A stretch of 64,000 bases of DNA, from the NCBI RefSeq assembly GCF_002909485.1, contig NZ_PPXG01000008.1, positions 186,001-250,000 on the forward strand. The letters are read 5' to 3'. Both the position numbers and the translations under genes were made by a program. The stretch is from Stutzerimonas stutzeri. GTDB lineage: Bacteria > Pseudomonadota > Gammaproteobacteria > Pseudomonadales > Pseudomonadaceae. How positions within the stretch are numbered: the stretch's first letter is position 1; every line of letters begins with the position of its first letter. The notes below the pieces were generated by a model, which had not been told where the DNA came from, made no database searches, and saw only the letters and a list, made by a program, of their open reading frames with translations. Shown piece after piece: positions 53,498 through 63,577 of this stretch.

Positions 53498-54039
53498 GGA
53501 AACAGCTCCGCATCGCTGAGGCGCTTGCCAGCCTGGTCCTTTGCGGACAGCTGTGGCGGTTCGTCGAACGGCCATTCGATGCCGAGCTCCGGATCGTTCC
53601 ACAACAGGCTGCGCTCGTGCTCTGGCGCGTAGTAGTCGGTGGTCTTGTAGAGGAACTCGGCGCTTTCGCTGAGTACCACGAAACCATGCGCGAAGCCCTC
53701 TGGGATCCACAGCTGACGCTGGTTCTGCGCGCTCAGGTGAGTCCCGACCCAACGGCCGAAGCTCGGCGAGCTCTTGCGCAGATCGACGGCGACGTCGAAG
53801 ACTTCGCCGGCCACCACGCGCACCAGTTTCCCCTGCGGTTGCTGAATCTGGTAATGCAGCCCGCGCAGCACGCCGCGCTGGGACTTGGAGTGGTTGTCCT
53901 GGACGAACTGCCGCTGGAGCCCCGTGGCCGCCTCGAAGGCGGCCGCATTGAAGCTCTCGTAGAAGAAACCGCGTTCGTCGCCGAAGACCTTGGGCTCGAT
54001 GATCAGTACGTCGGGAATGCTGGTTTCGATGATTTTCAT
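53494..54039 (-). CDS. rmlC: dTDP-4-dehydrorhamnose 3,5-epimerase
   Basis: A 181-residue cupin epimerase. The RGLHYQ motif carries the catalytic His, and [14 protein letters not shown] with FLYKTTDYY completes the active site. It overlaps rmlA and rmlD by ATGA on both sides. It acts on dTDP-4-dehydro-6-deoxyglucose made by RmlB. Confidence 0.94.
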   Translation of the reverse strand: MKIIETSIPDVLIIEPKVFGDERGFFYESFNAAAFEAATGLQRQFVQDNHSKSQRGVLRGLHYQIQQPQGKLVRVVAGEVFDVAVDLRKSSPSFGRWVGTHLSAQNQRQLWIPEGFAHGFVVLSESAEFLYKTTDYYAPEHERSLLWNDPELGIEWPFDEPPQLSAKDQAGKRLSDAELFP

Positions 54040-54908
54040 GCGTCTTCACCCGCCAGTTTGAACAGATACTGGCCGTAGCCGGTCTTGCCCAGAGCGTCGG
54101 CGCGGCGCAGCAGCTGCTCGCGATCGATCCACTTGTTCTGGTAGGCGATTTCTTCCAGGCAGGCGACCTTCAGGCCCTGACGGTGCTCGATGGTCTGCAC
54201 GTATTGCGAAGCTTCCAGCAGGCTGTCGTGGGTACCGGTATCGAGCCAGGCGAAGCCGCGGCCGAAGCGCTCGACATTGAGGTCTCCGCGCTCGAGGTAG
54301 GCCATGTTGACGTCGGTAATCTCAAGCTCGCCGCGTGGCGACGGCTTGATCGACTTGGCAATCTCGATCACGTCGTTGTCGTAGAAATACAGGCCGGTCA
54401 CCGCATAGCTGGACTTGGGCTTCTTCGGCTTCTCTTCGATGGACAGCGCTTTGCCGGTCTCGTCGAAGTCGATCACCCCGAAACGCTCCGGGTCCTTGAC
54501 CCAGTAACCGAATACGGTGGCGCCGGTCGGCTGGGCCGCGGCACGTTGCAGCTTCTCGGTGAAGTGCTGGCCGTGGAAGATGTTGTCGCCGAGGATCAGG
54601 CAAACTGAGTCATCACCGATGAATTCTTCACCGATCAGAAACGCCTGCGCCAGGCCATCCGGCGAAGGCTGCTCGGCATAGGTGAAATTGACGCCGAACT
54701 GGCTGCCATCACCCAGCAGGTTCTTGTACTGCGGCAAGTCCTGCGGGGTGGAGATCAGCAGGATGTCGCGGATGCCAGCGAGCATCAGCACCGAAATCGG
54801 GTAATAGGCCATCGGCTTGTCGTAGATCGGCAGCAGCTGCTTGGATACGCCAAGGGTGATGGGGTGCAGACGAGTGCCGGAGCCTCCGGCGAGGATGATT
54901 CCTTTCAT
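54036..54908 (-). CDS. rmlA: glucose-1-phosphate thymidylyltransferase
   Basis: A 290-residue nucleotidyltransferase. [20 protein letters not shown] is the nucleotide and phosphate-binding signature and [11 protein letters not shown] follows. The start is ATG 54908, because the upstream in-frame extension to 54992 lies inside rmlB. It makes dTDP-glucose, is feedback-inhibited by dTDP-rhamnose in its family, and overlaps rmlC. Confidence 0.94.
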   Translation of the reverse strand: MKGIILAGGSGTRLHPITLGVSKQLLPIYDKPMAYYPISVLMLAGIRDILLISTPQDLPQYKNLLGDGSQFGVNFTYAEQPSPDGLAQAFLIGEEFIGDDSVCLILGDNIFHGQHFTEKLQRAAAQPTGATVFGYWVKDPERFGVIDFDETGKALSIEEKPKKPKSSYAVTGLYFYDNDVIEIAKSIKPSPRGELEITDVNMAYLERGDLNVERFGRGFAWLDTGTHDSLLEASQYVQTIEHRQGLKVACLEEIAYQNKWIDREQLLRRADALGKTGYGQYLFKLAGEDA

Positions 54909-55975
54909 GCGTTCTCCAGTGCGCCAAGGCGCTCGCGTTGATAGCTGCCGTCCTGAACGCGACGGCACCATTCGAGGTTGTTCAGATACCACTGCACGGT
55001 CTTGCGCAGCCCGGTCTGGAAGGTCTCTTCCGGCACCCAGCCCAGTTCACGCTCGATCTTGCTGGCATCGATCGCATAGCGCAGGTCGTGGCCAGGACGA
55101 TCCTTGACGAAGGTGATCAGATCTTCATAGCGCGCAAGCCCGGCAGGCTTGCTCGGCGCCAGCTCTTCCAGCAGTGCGCAGATGCCGCGCACCACCTCGA
55201 TGTTCTTCTGCTCGTTATGGCCGCCGATGTTGTAGGTCTCACCGACCTTGCCTTCGCTGACCACCTTGAACAGTGCACGGGCATGGTCCTCGACGAATAG
55301 CCAGTCGCGAATCTGCGAGCCATCGCCGTAAACAGGCAGCGGCTTGCCATCCAGAGCATTGAGGATGACCAGCGGGATCAGCTTCTCGGGGAAGTGATAA
55401 GGACCGTAATTGTTCGAGCAGTTGGTGATCAGCACCGGCAGGCCGTAAGTACGCTGCCAGGCGCGAACCAGGTGATCCGATGAGGCCTTGCTTGCCGAGT
55501 AGGGCGAGCTGGGCGCGTACGGCGTGGTTTCGGTGAACAGATCGTCGACACCGTGCAGGTCGCCATACACCTCGTCAGTGGAGATGTGGTGGAAACGAAA
55601 CGCCTCGCGCCGTTCGGCCGACAAGCTCTGCCAATAGGCGCGGGTGGCCTCCAGCAACTGATAGGTGCCAACGATGTTGGTCTGGATGAACTCGGCCGGG
55701 CCGTCGATGGAGCGGTCGACGTGGGACTCGGCGGCCAGATGCATGATGGCGTCCGGCTGAAACTCCAGCAGCGCCTCGCTGACCCGCTCACGATCGGCGA
55801 TGTCGGCCTGGAGGAACTGATAGCGTGGGTTGTCTTCCACAGTTACCAGCGACTCCAAGTTGCCGGCATAGGTCAGTTTGTCCAGGTTGAGCACGCTGTG
55901 CTCGGTATCGAGAATGAGGTGGCGGATCAGTGCGGAGCCGATGAACCCGGCTCCACCGGTAACGAGAATGCGCAT
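54905..55975 (-). CDS. rmlB: dTDP-glucose 4,6-dehydratase
   Basis: A 356-residue extended short-chain dehydrogenase. GGAGFIGS is the NAD-binding site and [10 protein letters not shown] holds the catalytic Yxxx[12 protein letters not shown] supplies the Thr-Asp-Glu active-site triad. It is the first gene of the rmlBACD operon, overlapping rmlA by ATGA. The gene order here is B-A-C-D rather than the B-D-A-C of P. aeruginosa. Confidence 0.95.
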   Translation of the reverse strand: MRILVTGGAGFIGSALIRHLILDTEHSVLNLDKLTYAGNLESLVTVEDNPRYQFLQADIADRERVSEALLEFQPDAIMHLAAESHVDRSIDGPAEFIQTNIVGTYQLLEATRAYWQSLSAERREAFRFHHISTDEVYGDLHGVDDLFTETTPYAPSSPYSASKASSDHLVRAWQRTYGLPVLITNCSNNYGPYHFPEKLIPLVILNALDGKPLPVYGDGSQIRDWLFVEDHARALFKVVSEGKVGETYNIGGHNEQKNIEVVRGICALLEELAPSKPAGLARYEDLITFVKDRPGHDLRYAIDASKIERELGWVPEETFQTGLRKTVQWYLNNLEWCRRVQDGSYQRERLGALENA

Positions 55976-56080
55976 AGTGATGTGGCTTCCTTGGCGCGCT
56001 GTCGAGCGTCAGGCTCTTAGCATGTCGGCACGATAGACCGGCCACTGATACAAAAATTCCCGAGCGCCTCGGGGTGTTGG

Positions 56081-56106
56081 GTAACCGACTGGTTACTAAG
56101 GTAACC
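56081..56106. promoter_or_regulatory. GTAACC repeat cluster upstream of rmlB
   Basis: GTAACC-GACT-GGTTAC (56081-56096) is a perfect 6-4-6 inverted repeat, and another GGTAACC follows at 56100-56106. It lies about 105 bp before the rmlB start in a 203-bp gap with no gene. It may be an operator for the rml operon or part of its promoter. Confidence 0.5.
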
Positions 56107-56178
56107 ATAGGGTGCTGGCGTAATGCCAGAAAGGCGCAGAATAGAGAGGTCGAGCAGCTGTCGGACGGCCCGATGCGG

Positions 56179-57294
56179 CTATCGCAAGGACTTGCGCAGT
56201 CGCGACAGCGCACCAAGAAAAAACACCGTGCCTATGAACGCCAACGCCAGCAGTTGCGGCCAGATCACCGATGCGCCAGCACCGCGGAACAGGATCGCCT
56301 GGGCCAGTTCAATGAAGTGCGTGGTGGGGGCTGCCAGCATGATGTTCTGCACCAGCTGGGGCATGCTCTCGCGTGGGGTCATGCCGCCGGAGAGAATCTG
56401 CAGCGGCATCAGCACCAAAATGATCAGCAGGCCCAGTTGCGGCATCGAGCGTGCGACGGTGCCGAAGAAGATGCCCATGGATGTGGTGGCGAACAGATGC
56501 AGCGCTGCGCCAGCCACGAATAGCATCAGCGACCCCTGGATCGGAATCTGCAACCAACCCTCGACGATAAAGCGCAGAGCGAACGCCGACGCGAGCAGTA
56601 CCACCAGTCCCATCGCCCAGACTTTAGCCAGCATGATCTCGAACGGTGTGACCGGCATGACCAGCAGGTGCTCGATGGTGCCGTGTTCGCGCTCGCGGAT
56701 AAGCGCCGCGCCCGTGAGAATGATCGAAAGCATGGTGATCTGGTTGATCACTTCGTTGACGGCACCGAACCAGGAACGCGTGAGATTGGGGTTGAACGCG
56801 GTGCGTACCACGGCTTCGACCGGCAGGGCGGTGTTGGCGCGATAGCGCTTAACGAAAGCGGTGACTTCGTCGTTGATGATCTGCTGGATGTGCCCGGCGC
56901 CAGTAAAGGCCTGGCTGACCTGGGTCGCATCGACGTTGAGCTGAATGGTCGGATTGCGTCCGGCCAGCAGGTCCTCCTGAAACCCTGGCGGAATGTTCAG
57001 CGTGAAGGTGTACAGGCCCGCGTCCATACCACTGTCCATCTGCCGCAGGTCGATGGGCACCGGTGGCAGGAAATAGGGCAGCTGGAAGGCATTGAGTATG
57101 CGCCGCGAGGCCTGGGACTGATCATCGTCGACCACCCCGAGCGTGGCGCGGTGGGGCGCTTCGGGCAACGCAGTGGCCGCAGTGTAAATGGCTAGGGTGA
57201 AGGCGTAGACGATCAGTACCAGCAACGCCGGGTCGCGGTACAGGCTGCGTAGCTCCTTGAGCCCCAGCTGGAAGACGTTGCCGAGTGTACGCAT
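56179..57294 (-). CDS. ABC-2 type permease (YhhJ/YbhR-like)
   Basis: A 371-residue membrane protein. One N-terminal TM helix (about 22-42) is followed by a long periplasmic domain, then five TM helices in the C-terminal half (MLSIILTGAALIREREHGTIEHLL is the ABC-2 signature). It starts one base after the RbbA-like stop. With the HlyD and RbbA-like proteins it forms an export system of the YhiI-RbbA-YhhJ type. Confidence 0.85.
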   Translation of the reverse strand: MRTLGNVFQLGLKELRSLYRDPALLVLIVYAFTLAIYTAATALPEAPHRATLGVVDDDQSQASRRILNAFQLPYFLPPVPIDLRQMDSGMDAGLYTFTLNIPPGFQEDLLAGRNPTIQLNVDATQVSQAFTGAGHIQQIINDEVTAFVKRYRANTALPVEAVVRTAFNPNLTRSWFGAVNEVINQITMLSIILTGAALIREREHGTIEHLLVMPVTPFEIMLAKVWAMGLVVLLASAFALRFIVEGWLQIPIQGSLMLFVAGAALHLFATTSMGIFFGTVARSMPQLGLLIILVLMPLQILSGGMTPRESMPQLVQNIMLAAPTTHFIELAQAILFRGAGASVIWPQLLALAFIGTVFFLGALSRLRKSLR

Positions 57295-57295
57295 G

Positions 57296-60040
57296 TCATT
57301 TTTCCTGCTTGCGCAGGCCGGCGACGCTGAGCAGGGTCAGCAGCGGAATCGCCAGCAGCAAGGGGATGAAGTACCAATAGAGATCGGCCATGCCCAGCGC
57401 CTTGGAGAACACCCCGCGGCTGATTACCAGGAAGTGGCTGGTCGGGTAGATCTGGCCGAGAAAAGCGCTGAAGCCTTCCAGCGCGGACACCGGGTGGGTC
57501 AGTCCGGAGAACTGCACGGCTGGCAGCAGGGTGGCGATGGCGGTGCCGAAGATCGCCGCAATCTGGCTGTTCAGCACCGACGACATCAACAGGCCCAGAC
57601 CTGTGGCGCAGGTCACGTAGAGCAGCGCGCCCAGCACCAGGGTGAACAGGCTGCCCTTGATCGGGATGCCAAAGACGAATACCGCCAGCAGTACCAACGT
57701 GACGAAATTGATCATGCCCAGGGCGATATAGGGCAGCTGCTTGCCAATCAGGAATTCCAGGCGGGTGACTGGCGTGACGTAGAAATTGGTGATCGAACCC
57801 AGCTCCTTCTCGCGTACCACCCCGAGTGCCGTCAGCATTGCCGGAATCATCATCAGCAGGATCGGGATCATCGCCGGCACCATCGCCGGCAGGCTCTGCA
57901 CATCCGGGTTGTAGCGATAACGGATGGCCACGTTGGCCGCCGCCCTGCTGTCCACGCCGGCACTGCGCGCCAGGTCTTGCAGGTAGCTCATGTGCAGACC
58001 CTGTACGTAGCCCTTGATGGTGTCTGCGCGCATCGGCATGGCGCCGTCGATCCAGAACGCGATCTGCGGCACGGCACCGCGTTTGAGGTCACGGCCGAAG
58101 TTGGGCGGGATCTCGATGGCCAGAGCGATATCGCCGCTGCGCATGCGCTGGTCGAGATCCGAAGGGCTCGTCAGCGGAGCCTTTTCGATGAAATAGCGCG
58201 AGCCGGCGATGTTCAGTGCGTAGGCCTGGCTGGCTGTGGTCTGGTCGCGGTCGAGTACCGCGTAGGTCAGATCCTCTACGTCCAGGCTGATGCCGTAGCC
58301 CATGATGAACATCAACACCACCGTGCCGAGCATGGCCAGCGTTGCGCGGATCGGGTCACGGCGCAGCTCCATGGATTCACGGCGGGTATAGCTGAGCAGG
58401 CGACGCATGCTGAAGCGCGCCTGCAGCTCCCCGCTGCTAGCGACCTTAGCCGGACGTGGGCTGTCGGGGGTGGTGACGGCACTCGGTGGCGCGTTTGCTG
58501 CACTTTCGGCCATGGCATCTTCGAGATAAGCGATGAATGTTGCCTCGAGGGTTGGCAGGCCACGCTTGTCCATCAGACCCTGTGGTGTATCGCTGTCGAG
58601 CACACGGCCGGCGTGCATCAGCGACATGCGGTCACAACGCAGTGCCTCATTCATGAAGTGAGTGGAAATGAAGATGGTCACGCCGTCTTCGCGCGACAGC
58701 TGCACCAGCAGCTCCCAGAAACCGTCGCGAGCGACCGGGTCGACGCCAGAAGTGGGTTCGTCGAGGATCAGCATTTCTGGCGCGTGAATCACCGCCACTG
58801 CCAGCGACAGACGCTGGCGCACGCCCAGCGGTAAGGCTTCGGGCAGGCTGTCGGCTTCCTCGACGAGCTCGAAGCGTTCGAGCATTTCCTGAATGCGCGG
58901 CTCGCGGCGGTCGGGCGGCAGATGAAACAGCCGTGCATGCAGGTCGAGGTTCTGCCGTACCGTCAATTCGCTGTACAGCGAGAAGGCCTGGGACATGTAG
59001 CCAACCCGCTGACGGGTCTGCATATCGTGCGGGTCCACCGGCTTGCCAAACAGCAGCGCCTGCCCGTCGGTGGCCGGCAGCAGGCCGGTAAGCATCTTCA
59101 TGGTGGTGGTTTTGCCGCAGCCGTTGGAGCCGAGAAAGCCGAAGATCTCCCCGCGCTCGATGCGCAGATTCACGCGATCCACCGCAACGAAGTCGCCGAA
59201 GCGCATGGTCAGGTCATGGGCTTCGATGGCGATGCTGTCGCTGGCCTGACGTGGCGGGATTTCCAGCGCACGATGTCGCCGACTTTTTTCTTCCGGCAGC
59301 AGGCGAATGAAGGCCTCTTCCAGACTGTCGCTGTCCGTACGGGTCAGCAGTTCCGCCGGGGTGCCGGTGGCAAGGATGCGCCCGGCATCCATCGCCACCA
59401 GGTGATCGAAGCGCTGCGCCTCATCCATGTAGGCGGTGGCCACCAGCACGCTCATCTGTGGCCGCTCGGTTCGGATGCGATCGATCAGCTCCCAGAATTG
59501 TGCGCGCGACAGTGGGTCGACGCCGGTGGTTGGCTCGTCGAGTATCAGCAGGTCGGGGTCGTGGATCAGTGCGCAGCAGAGGCCGAGCTTCTGCTTCATG
59601 CCGCCCGAAAGCTTGCCTGCGGGGCGGTCGACGAAGGGGCCAAGACCGGTGCTGCGGGTCAGCTCGGCGATGCGCCAGTGGCGTTCCTCGGCGTCTTGGC
59701 CGAACAGCCGGCCGAAGAACTCCAGGTTCTCGAATACCGTAAGTGTCGGGTACAGGTTCTTGCCCAGCCCCTGCGGCATATAGGCAATACGCGGACACAC
59801 GGCCCGGCGATGACTGGCATCACCCATGTCACCGTCGAGCACCTGCACCCGGCCCTTTTGCAGTTGTCGCGCACCGGCGATCAGTGCCAGCAGGCTCGAC
59901 TTACCGACTCCGTCCGGGCCGATCAAGCCGACCATGCAGCGGGCTGGCAGCGACAGGCTGAGGTCGTCCAGCGCGCAGGTCTTGCCGTACTGCAGGCTGA
60001 CCCCTTCCACCTGCGCCACTGGCGCGAGCGACTGGTTCAT
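57296..60040 (-). CDS. fused double-ATPase ABC transporter, RbbA-like
   Basis: A 914-residue protein. NBD1 (about 8-235) has [18 protein letters not shown] and [15 protein letters not shown]2 (about 285-520) has [21 protein letters not shown] and an altered signature (LPLGVRQRL instead of LSGGQ-type). The C-terminal ABC-2 membrane part (about 565-910) has a TM helix, a periplasmic domain and five TM helices. This is the RbbA/YhiH architecture, whose E. coli member is called a ribosome-associated ATPase but which looks like an exporter. ATG 60040 is taken as start. It overlaps the HlyD-type gene by ATGA and precedes the single permease. Confidence 0.87.
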   Translation of the reverse strand: MNQSLAPVAQVEGVSLQYGKTCALDDLSLSLPARCMVGLIGPDGVGKSSLLALIAGARQLQKGRVQVLDGDMGDASHRRAVCPRIAYMPQGLGKNLYPTLTVFENLEFFGRLFGQDAEERHWRIAELTRSTGLGPFVDRPAGKLSGGMKQKLGLCCALIHDPDLLILDEPTTGVDPLSRAQFWELIDRIRTERPQMSVLVATAYMDEAQRFDHLVAMDAGRILATGTPAELLTRTDSDSLEEAFIRLLPEEKSRRHRALEIPPRQASDSIAIEAHDLTMRFGDFVAVDRVNLRIERGEIFGFLGSNGCGKTTTMKMLTGLLPATDGQALLFGKPVDPHDMQTRQRVGYMSQAFSLYSELTVRQNLDLHARLFHLPPDRREPRIQEMLERFELVEEADSLPEALPLGVRQRLSLAVAVIHAPEMLILDEPTSGVDPVARDGFWELLVQLSREDGVTIFISTHFMNEALRCDRMSLMHAGRVLDSDTPQGLMDKRGLPTLEATFIAYLEDAMAESAANAPPSAVTTPDSPRPAKVASSGELQARFSMRRLLSYTRRESMELRRDPIRATLAMLGTVVLMFIMGYGISLDVEDLTYAVLDRDQTTASQAYALNIAGSRYFIEKAPLTSPSDLDQRMRSGDIALAIEIPPNFGRDLKRGAVPQIAFWIDGAMPMRADTIKGYVQGLHMSYLQDLARSAGVDSRAAANVAIRYRYNPDVQSLPAMVPAMIPILLMMIPAMLTALGVVREKELGSITNFYVTPVTRLEFLIGKQLPYIALGMINFVTLVLLAVFVFGIPIKGSLFTLVLGALLYVTCATGLGLLMSSVLNSQIAAIFGTAIATLLPAVQFSGLTHPVSALEGFSAFLGQIYPTSHFLVISRGVFSKALGMADLYWYFIPLLLAIPLLTLLSVAGLRKQEK

Positions 60041-61113
60041 GAGCCGACATTGATCTGCAGATGCGCCGGCCATTCGACGTCAGCGTCCAGCTTCAGATAG
60101 GCCATACCCGGCAAGCCGGTCTTGACCTGCTCCATGTGTTTCTTCAGCAGTTCCGGATCGATTCGCGCCTTGACCCGGAACATCAACTTCTCGCGCTCGC
60201 TCTCGGTTTCCACGGTTTTCGGGGTGAACTGCGCGACGCTGGCGACATAGGTGACTTTGGCCGGGATCACATACTGCGGCGCGGCGTCGATCACCAGGCG
60301 CACGTCTGAACCCAGCGCCACCCGCCCGGCCTGCCGTTCAGGGAGAAAGAAGGTCATGTAGACATCGGCCAAATCGACCAGATTGAGTAGCTTGCCGCCG
60401 GCACCGAGCACTTCACCCGGTTGCGCGACACGGTATTGCACCCGGGCGACGCGATCGGTCTTCAATTCGCTATCAGTGATGTCTGCCTGCAGACGCACGA
60501 CGCTGGCCTGTGCCGCCTCCAGAGCCGATTGCGCTTCGATGACCTGGGATTTTGCGGCCGCAATGCCGGCATCGGCCGACAGCACCTGCGAACGCGAAGC
60601 GGCCAGTGCCGCCTGCGCGCTTTGCATGGCGGCGAGGTCGTCGTCCAGCTGTTGCCGCGGCAGGGCATTGCGGCCGACCAGGGTTTCGGTGCGTTGGTAA
60701 CGCTTCTGTGCAGCGGTCAGCTCGGCACGTCGCTGCAGCACCACCGCCTCGGCCGTTGCTTTTTCGCTCTCGCGTTGGGTGACCAGCGCCTGGGCAGTGA
60801 GGATGGCGTTTTCCGCCTGGCGTACCTGCGCCCGGGCCTGGTTGAGCTGAGCATCCAGCACCTCGGTGTCCATACGCGCGATAACCTGGCCCGGCTGCAC
60901 GAAATCACCTTCGTCGACGGTGATTTCGCGAATGCGCCCGCCGAGCTTGGTCGCCACGTCGATCTCGGTGGCCTCGATACGACCATTGCCGCTGGCGAAG
61001 CCTTCACCCAGGCCGTCCGTGCGCAGCTCCGACCAGGCGAGCAGAGCGATGACCACGACCACGACAAGACCTAACAGTACGCGGCGAAGATTTTTCTGGG
61101 CTGGCGCTTTCAT
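60037..61113 (-). CDS. HlyD-family membrane fusion protein
   Basis: A 358-residue periplasmic adaptor with one N-terminal TM helix (about 10-27). A lipoyl-like half ([20 protein letters not shown]) and a coiled-coil hairpin (about 95-210) follow, then the barrel domain ([20 protein letters not shown]). ATG 61113 is used, because AAAGGA then lies six bases upstream; an ATG two codons earlier touches it. It should connect the RbbA-like and YhhJ-like ABC exporter to the outer membrane. No outer-membrane factor gene is adjacent. Confidence 0.87.
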   Translation of the reverse strand: MKAPAQKNLRRVLLGLVVVVVIALLAWSELRTDGLGEGFASGNGRIEATEIDVATKLGGRIREITVDEGDFVQPGQVIARMDTEVLDAQLNQARAQVRQAENAILTAQALVTQRESEKATAEAVVLQRRAELTAAQKRYQRTETLVGRNALPRQQLDDDLAAMQSAQAALAASRSQVLSADAGIAAAKSQVIEAQSALEAAQASVVRLQADITDSELKTDRVARVQYRVAQPGEVLGAGGKLLNLVDLADVYMTFFLPERQAGRVALGSDVRLVIDAAPQYVIPAKVTYVASVAQFTPKTVETESEREKLMFRVKARIDPELLKKHMEQVKTGLPGMAYLKLDADVEWPAHLQINVGS

Positions 61114-61228
61114 GAGCATTCCTTTCGTGAAGCAATAGTTCGCATGCTAAGCGATTGTCATGAAGGTTGCGTTTAGCCTGAGTCAATAAAAGCGCACTTA
61201 TTGCGTTATCTGACCATTTCGCGGCAAT
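61114..61228. other. 115-bp intergenic region before the HlyD operon
   Basis: This AT-rich stretch (GTTTAGCCTGAGTCAATAAAAGCGC) separates the lipoprotein stop and the HlyD start on the same strand and should hold the HlyD-operon promoter. No clear terminator hairpin for the upstream mla-like operon was found. Confidence 0.35.
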
Positions 61229-61855
61229 TCACTGCACAGGCTGGCTTTTTGCTACCTGTAACACCCAGTTTTGCAGTTGCAGGCTGAGCTGGTCGCTGGC
61301 TTGGCCGAACGCTTCGACCACGCTTTCCAACCGCGGGCTGCCGCTCGGTTGGAGGATTTCAAAGCGACGGCTGGCGAGGATGTGTTGATCTGCGGCCGAT
61401 GCCAGCTGCGCGTCCAGACGAATCCGCACGTGGGGTTTGCCGTCGACGTACTCGCTTTGGAATGCCCGCAAATCGCTGAACAGCTCCAGTTCGGCGAACA
61501 GATTGCTTTCCTCATTGCTCACTGGGGTCGGTTGCCCGCTTTGTCTGAACTGCTCGATTAGCCGATCACGCAGCAGGGTTGGCGCCGTGTCGCCCCAGCG
61601 TGCACCCTGATAGCTGCTGATCTGATTGCCATCGGGCATCACGGCAATACGGGGCCCGGCGAGAATCCTGCTGGCATGTGGCGTATGAATGCGCAGTGCC
61701 TGGCGCAACGTACCGGCGGCCTGGTTCGCTGGGGCCTCGCTGGCCGGCAGCAAAAACACCCGGATCGACTCGGCCTCGGGCAGCAGCGTGCAGGCAGGGA
61801 GCGTGCCGAGCAGTGCTGCGACGGCGAACGAGCGAATCAGCGCAAGACGGCTCAT
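61229..61855 (-). CDS. ABC-type transport auxiliary lipoprotein (PqiC/YmbA-like)
   Basis: A 208-residue lipoprotein. The signal peptide ends in a LPAC lipobox (Cys22), so it is lipid-anchored, likely to the outer membrane. The mature part (IRVFLLPASEAPA, then LDAQLASAADQHILASRRFE) fits the auxiliary lipoprotein family that serves MCE-type lipid transport systems. It overlaps the MlaD-like gene by ATGA. It may be the outer-membrane end of the lipid bridge. Confidence 0.8.
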   Translation of the reverse strand: MSRLALIRSFAVAALLGTLPACTLLPEAESIRVFLLPASEAPANQAAGTLRQALRIHTPHASRILAGPRIAVMPDGNQISSYQGARWGDTAPTLLRDRLIEQFRQSGQPTPVSNEESNLFAELELFSDLRAFQSEYVDGKPHVRIRLDAQLASAADQHILASRRFEILQPSGSPRLESVVEAFGQASDQLSLQLQNWVLQVAKSQPVQ

Positions 61856-62790
61856 GGGGTGAACTCCTTGATTTTTTCGCGACCGAGCAGGAAACCGCTC
61901 GGATTGTCTTCGAGGCGCTGGGTGACGCGACGCAGTGCACCAAGGGTTCCGCGCAACTCGTTGATTGCCGGGCCCAGCTCGCTGAAGCCTTGCAGGCCGT
62001 TATTCAAGGCGCCCTGATTGCTTGCCAGCAGCTCGTCCAGGCGCGAAGTGGCCCGCTCCAGGGCGGCCATCGACTCGCTGGCGCTGGTCAACACTTGACG
62101 ACCTTCTCCGTCCAACAGGCCGTTGGCATTTCGCGTTAGAAGGCTGATTTCCTCCAGCGCTTTGTTGGTCTGCTGGCCTAGCTGGCCGAGTTGGGTTAGC
62201 GCCTGGCTAAGATCACCACGTTGCTCGGCAAGTACGCTGGTGGCCTGCTCTAGGTTGGCCAGCGTGCGGCTGATGTGTCCGGCATTGTCTTCTGAGAGCA
62301 TCAGGTTAGCGCTGCGCAGCAGATTGTTGATGTTGGTCATCAGGTCTTCGCCGTTCTCCAGCAGCGCGCTCAGCGGCGACGGGTCCGCGACGATCAGCGG
62401 TGGCTCGCCGCGCTTGCCTTCCAGTGGCGGACTCTGCGGCGTGCCGCTGTGCAGCTGGATGATCATGCTGCCGGTGATGTTGGCCAGAGCCAGGCGGGCG
62501 CGGGTGTCCTGCTTGATCGGCGTTCCGGAATAGATACGGATGCGCGCGCGCACCTTGCGTGGGTCGTCCGGTTCCAGCCATAGCGCCTCGACGTCGCCAA
62601 CCTTAATGCCGCTGTACTCCACCGAGCTACCGTTGGACAGGCCGCTGACTGCACGATTGAAGCTGATCTCGTAGTAGCTGTACTCGCGATCCATGCTCGA
62701 CTTGCCCAGCCAGAGAGCGAACAGCAAGGCGCCGCCGACTGCCAGTACAGTGAAAAGGCCGATCAGCACATGATGGGCACGGGTTTCCAT
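61852..62790 (-). CDS. MlaD-family MCE-domain protein
   Basis: A 312-residue protein with one TM helix (about 8-27), an MCE domain (about 38-118, with SGLSNGSSVEYSGIKVGDVE and ITGSMIIQLHSG) and a long C-terminal helical part (about 140-290) that likely forms a needle-like hexamer. MCE proteins carry phospholipids between membranes. It starts one base after the ATPase stop on the minus strand and overlaps the lipoprotein gene. Confidence 0.88.
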   Translation of the reverse strand: METRAHHVLIGLFTVLAVGGALLFALWLGKSSMDREYSYYEISFNRAVSGLSNGSSVEYSGIKVGDVEALWLEPDDPRKVRARIRIYSGTPIKQDTRARLALANITGSMIIQLHSGTPQSPPLEGKRGEPPLIVADPSPLSALLENGEDLMTNINNLLRSANLMLSEDNAGHISRTLANLEQATSVLAEQRGDLSQALTQLGQLGQQTNKALEEISLLTRNANGLLDGEGRQVLTSASESMAALERATSRLDELLASNQGALNNGLQGFSELGPAINELRGTLGALRRVTQRLEDNPSGFLLGREKIKEFTP

Positions 62791-62791
62791 T

Positions 62792-63577
62792 TCAGTTCTC
62801 CAACAAATCGGCGGCCTGTTGCGCCGCCCGGCCGCGCGGGCCGTGGAAGTAGTCGCGGATCCAGGCGTCGTCGGTGGCTTCCACCACCTCCAGACGGTCG
62901 GCTACCAGCACCCGCTTGCGTGACAGCACGGCGACCCGATCGCAGATGGTGTAGAGCGTATCGAGATCGTGCGTTACCAAAAACACGCTCAGGCCCAAGG
63001 CATCGCGCAGCGTCAGAATCAGCTGATCGAAGGCTGCTGCGCCAATGGGATCGAGGCCTGCAGTGGGTTCGTCGAGAAACAGTACTTCAGGGTCCAGTGC
63101 CAGTGCACGGGCCAGGGCGGCACGCTTGACCATGCCGCCGGAGAGCTCGTCGGGGTACTTGCAGGCGGCATCTGGCGGCAATCCGGCCAGCGCCAGCTTC
63201 AGGCGGGCCAGGTGCTCGGCATCCTTGCGCTCGAGGCCGGCGTGCTCGATTAGGGACAGGGCAACGTTCTCCTGCAGGTTCAGCGAGGTGAACAGCGCGC
63301 CGCGCTGAAACAGTACACCGAAGCGTCGCTCCACCTGTGAGCGGCGCTCGGCCGGCAGTTCCAGCAGGTTCTCGCCAAACACCGTCACGCTGCCGGCATT
63401 CGGCCGCCGCAGGCCGACAATACTGCGCAGCAGCACTGATTTACCGGTCCCCGAGCCGCCGACGACGCCGAGGATCTCGCCGCAACGGATGTCCAGGTCG
63501 AGGTTCTCGTGCACGGTCTGGCTGCCAAAGCGATTGACCAGTCCACGTACCTGTATCAGAGCGTCGTTGCCCGTCAC
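62792..63577 (-). CDS. MlaF-type ABC ATPase of a lipid transport system
   Basis: A 261-residue ABC ATPase. Walker A is GGSGTGKS, the signature is LSGGMVKRA and Walker B is VLFLDEPTAGLD. The start is GTG 63577, which overlaps the permease stop by GTGA; a longer frame would run into the permease gene. It powers the permease for lipid movement with the MlaD-like protein. Confidence 0.9.
   Translation of the reverse strand: MTGNDALIQVRGLVNRFGSQTVHENLDLDIRCGEILGVVGGSGTGKSVLLRSIVGLRRPNAGSVTVFGENLLELPAERRSQVERRFGVLFQRGALFTSLNLQENVALSLIEHAGLERKDAEHLARLKLALAGLPPDAACKYPDELSGGMVKRAALARALALDPEVLFLDEPTAGLDPIGAAAFDQLILTLRDALGLSVFLVTHDLDTLYTICDRVAVLSRKRVLVADRLEVVEATDDAWIRDYFHGPRGRAAQQAADLLEN

Noticed and set aside
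53498..54049. An apparent N-terminal extension of rmlD running through rmlC
   Set aside because: RmlD starts with [11 protein letters not shown] at 53497. The upstream part is arginine-rich frame-shifted rmlC sequence.
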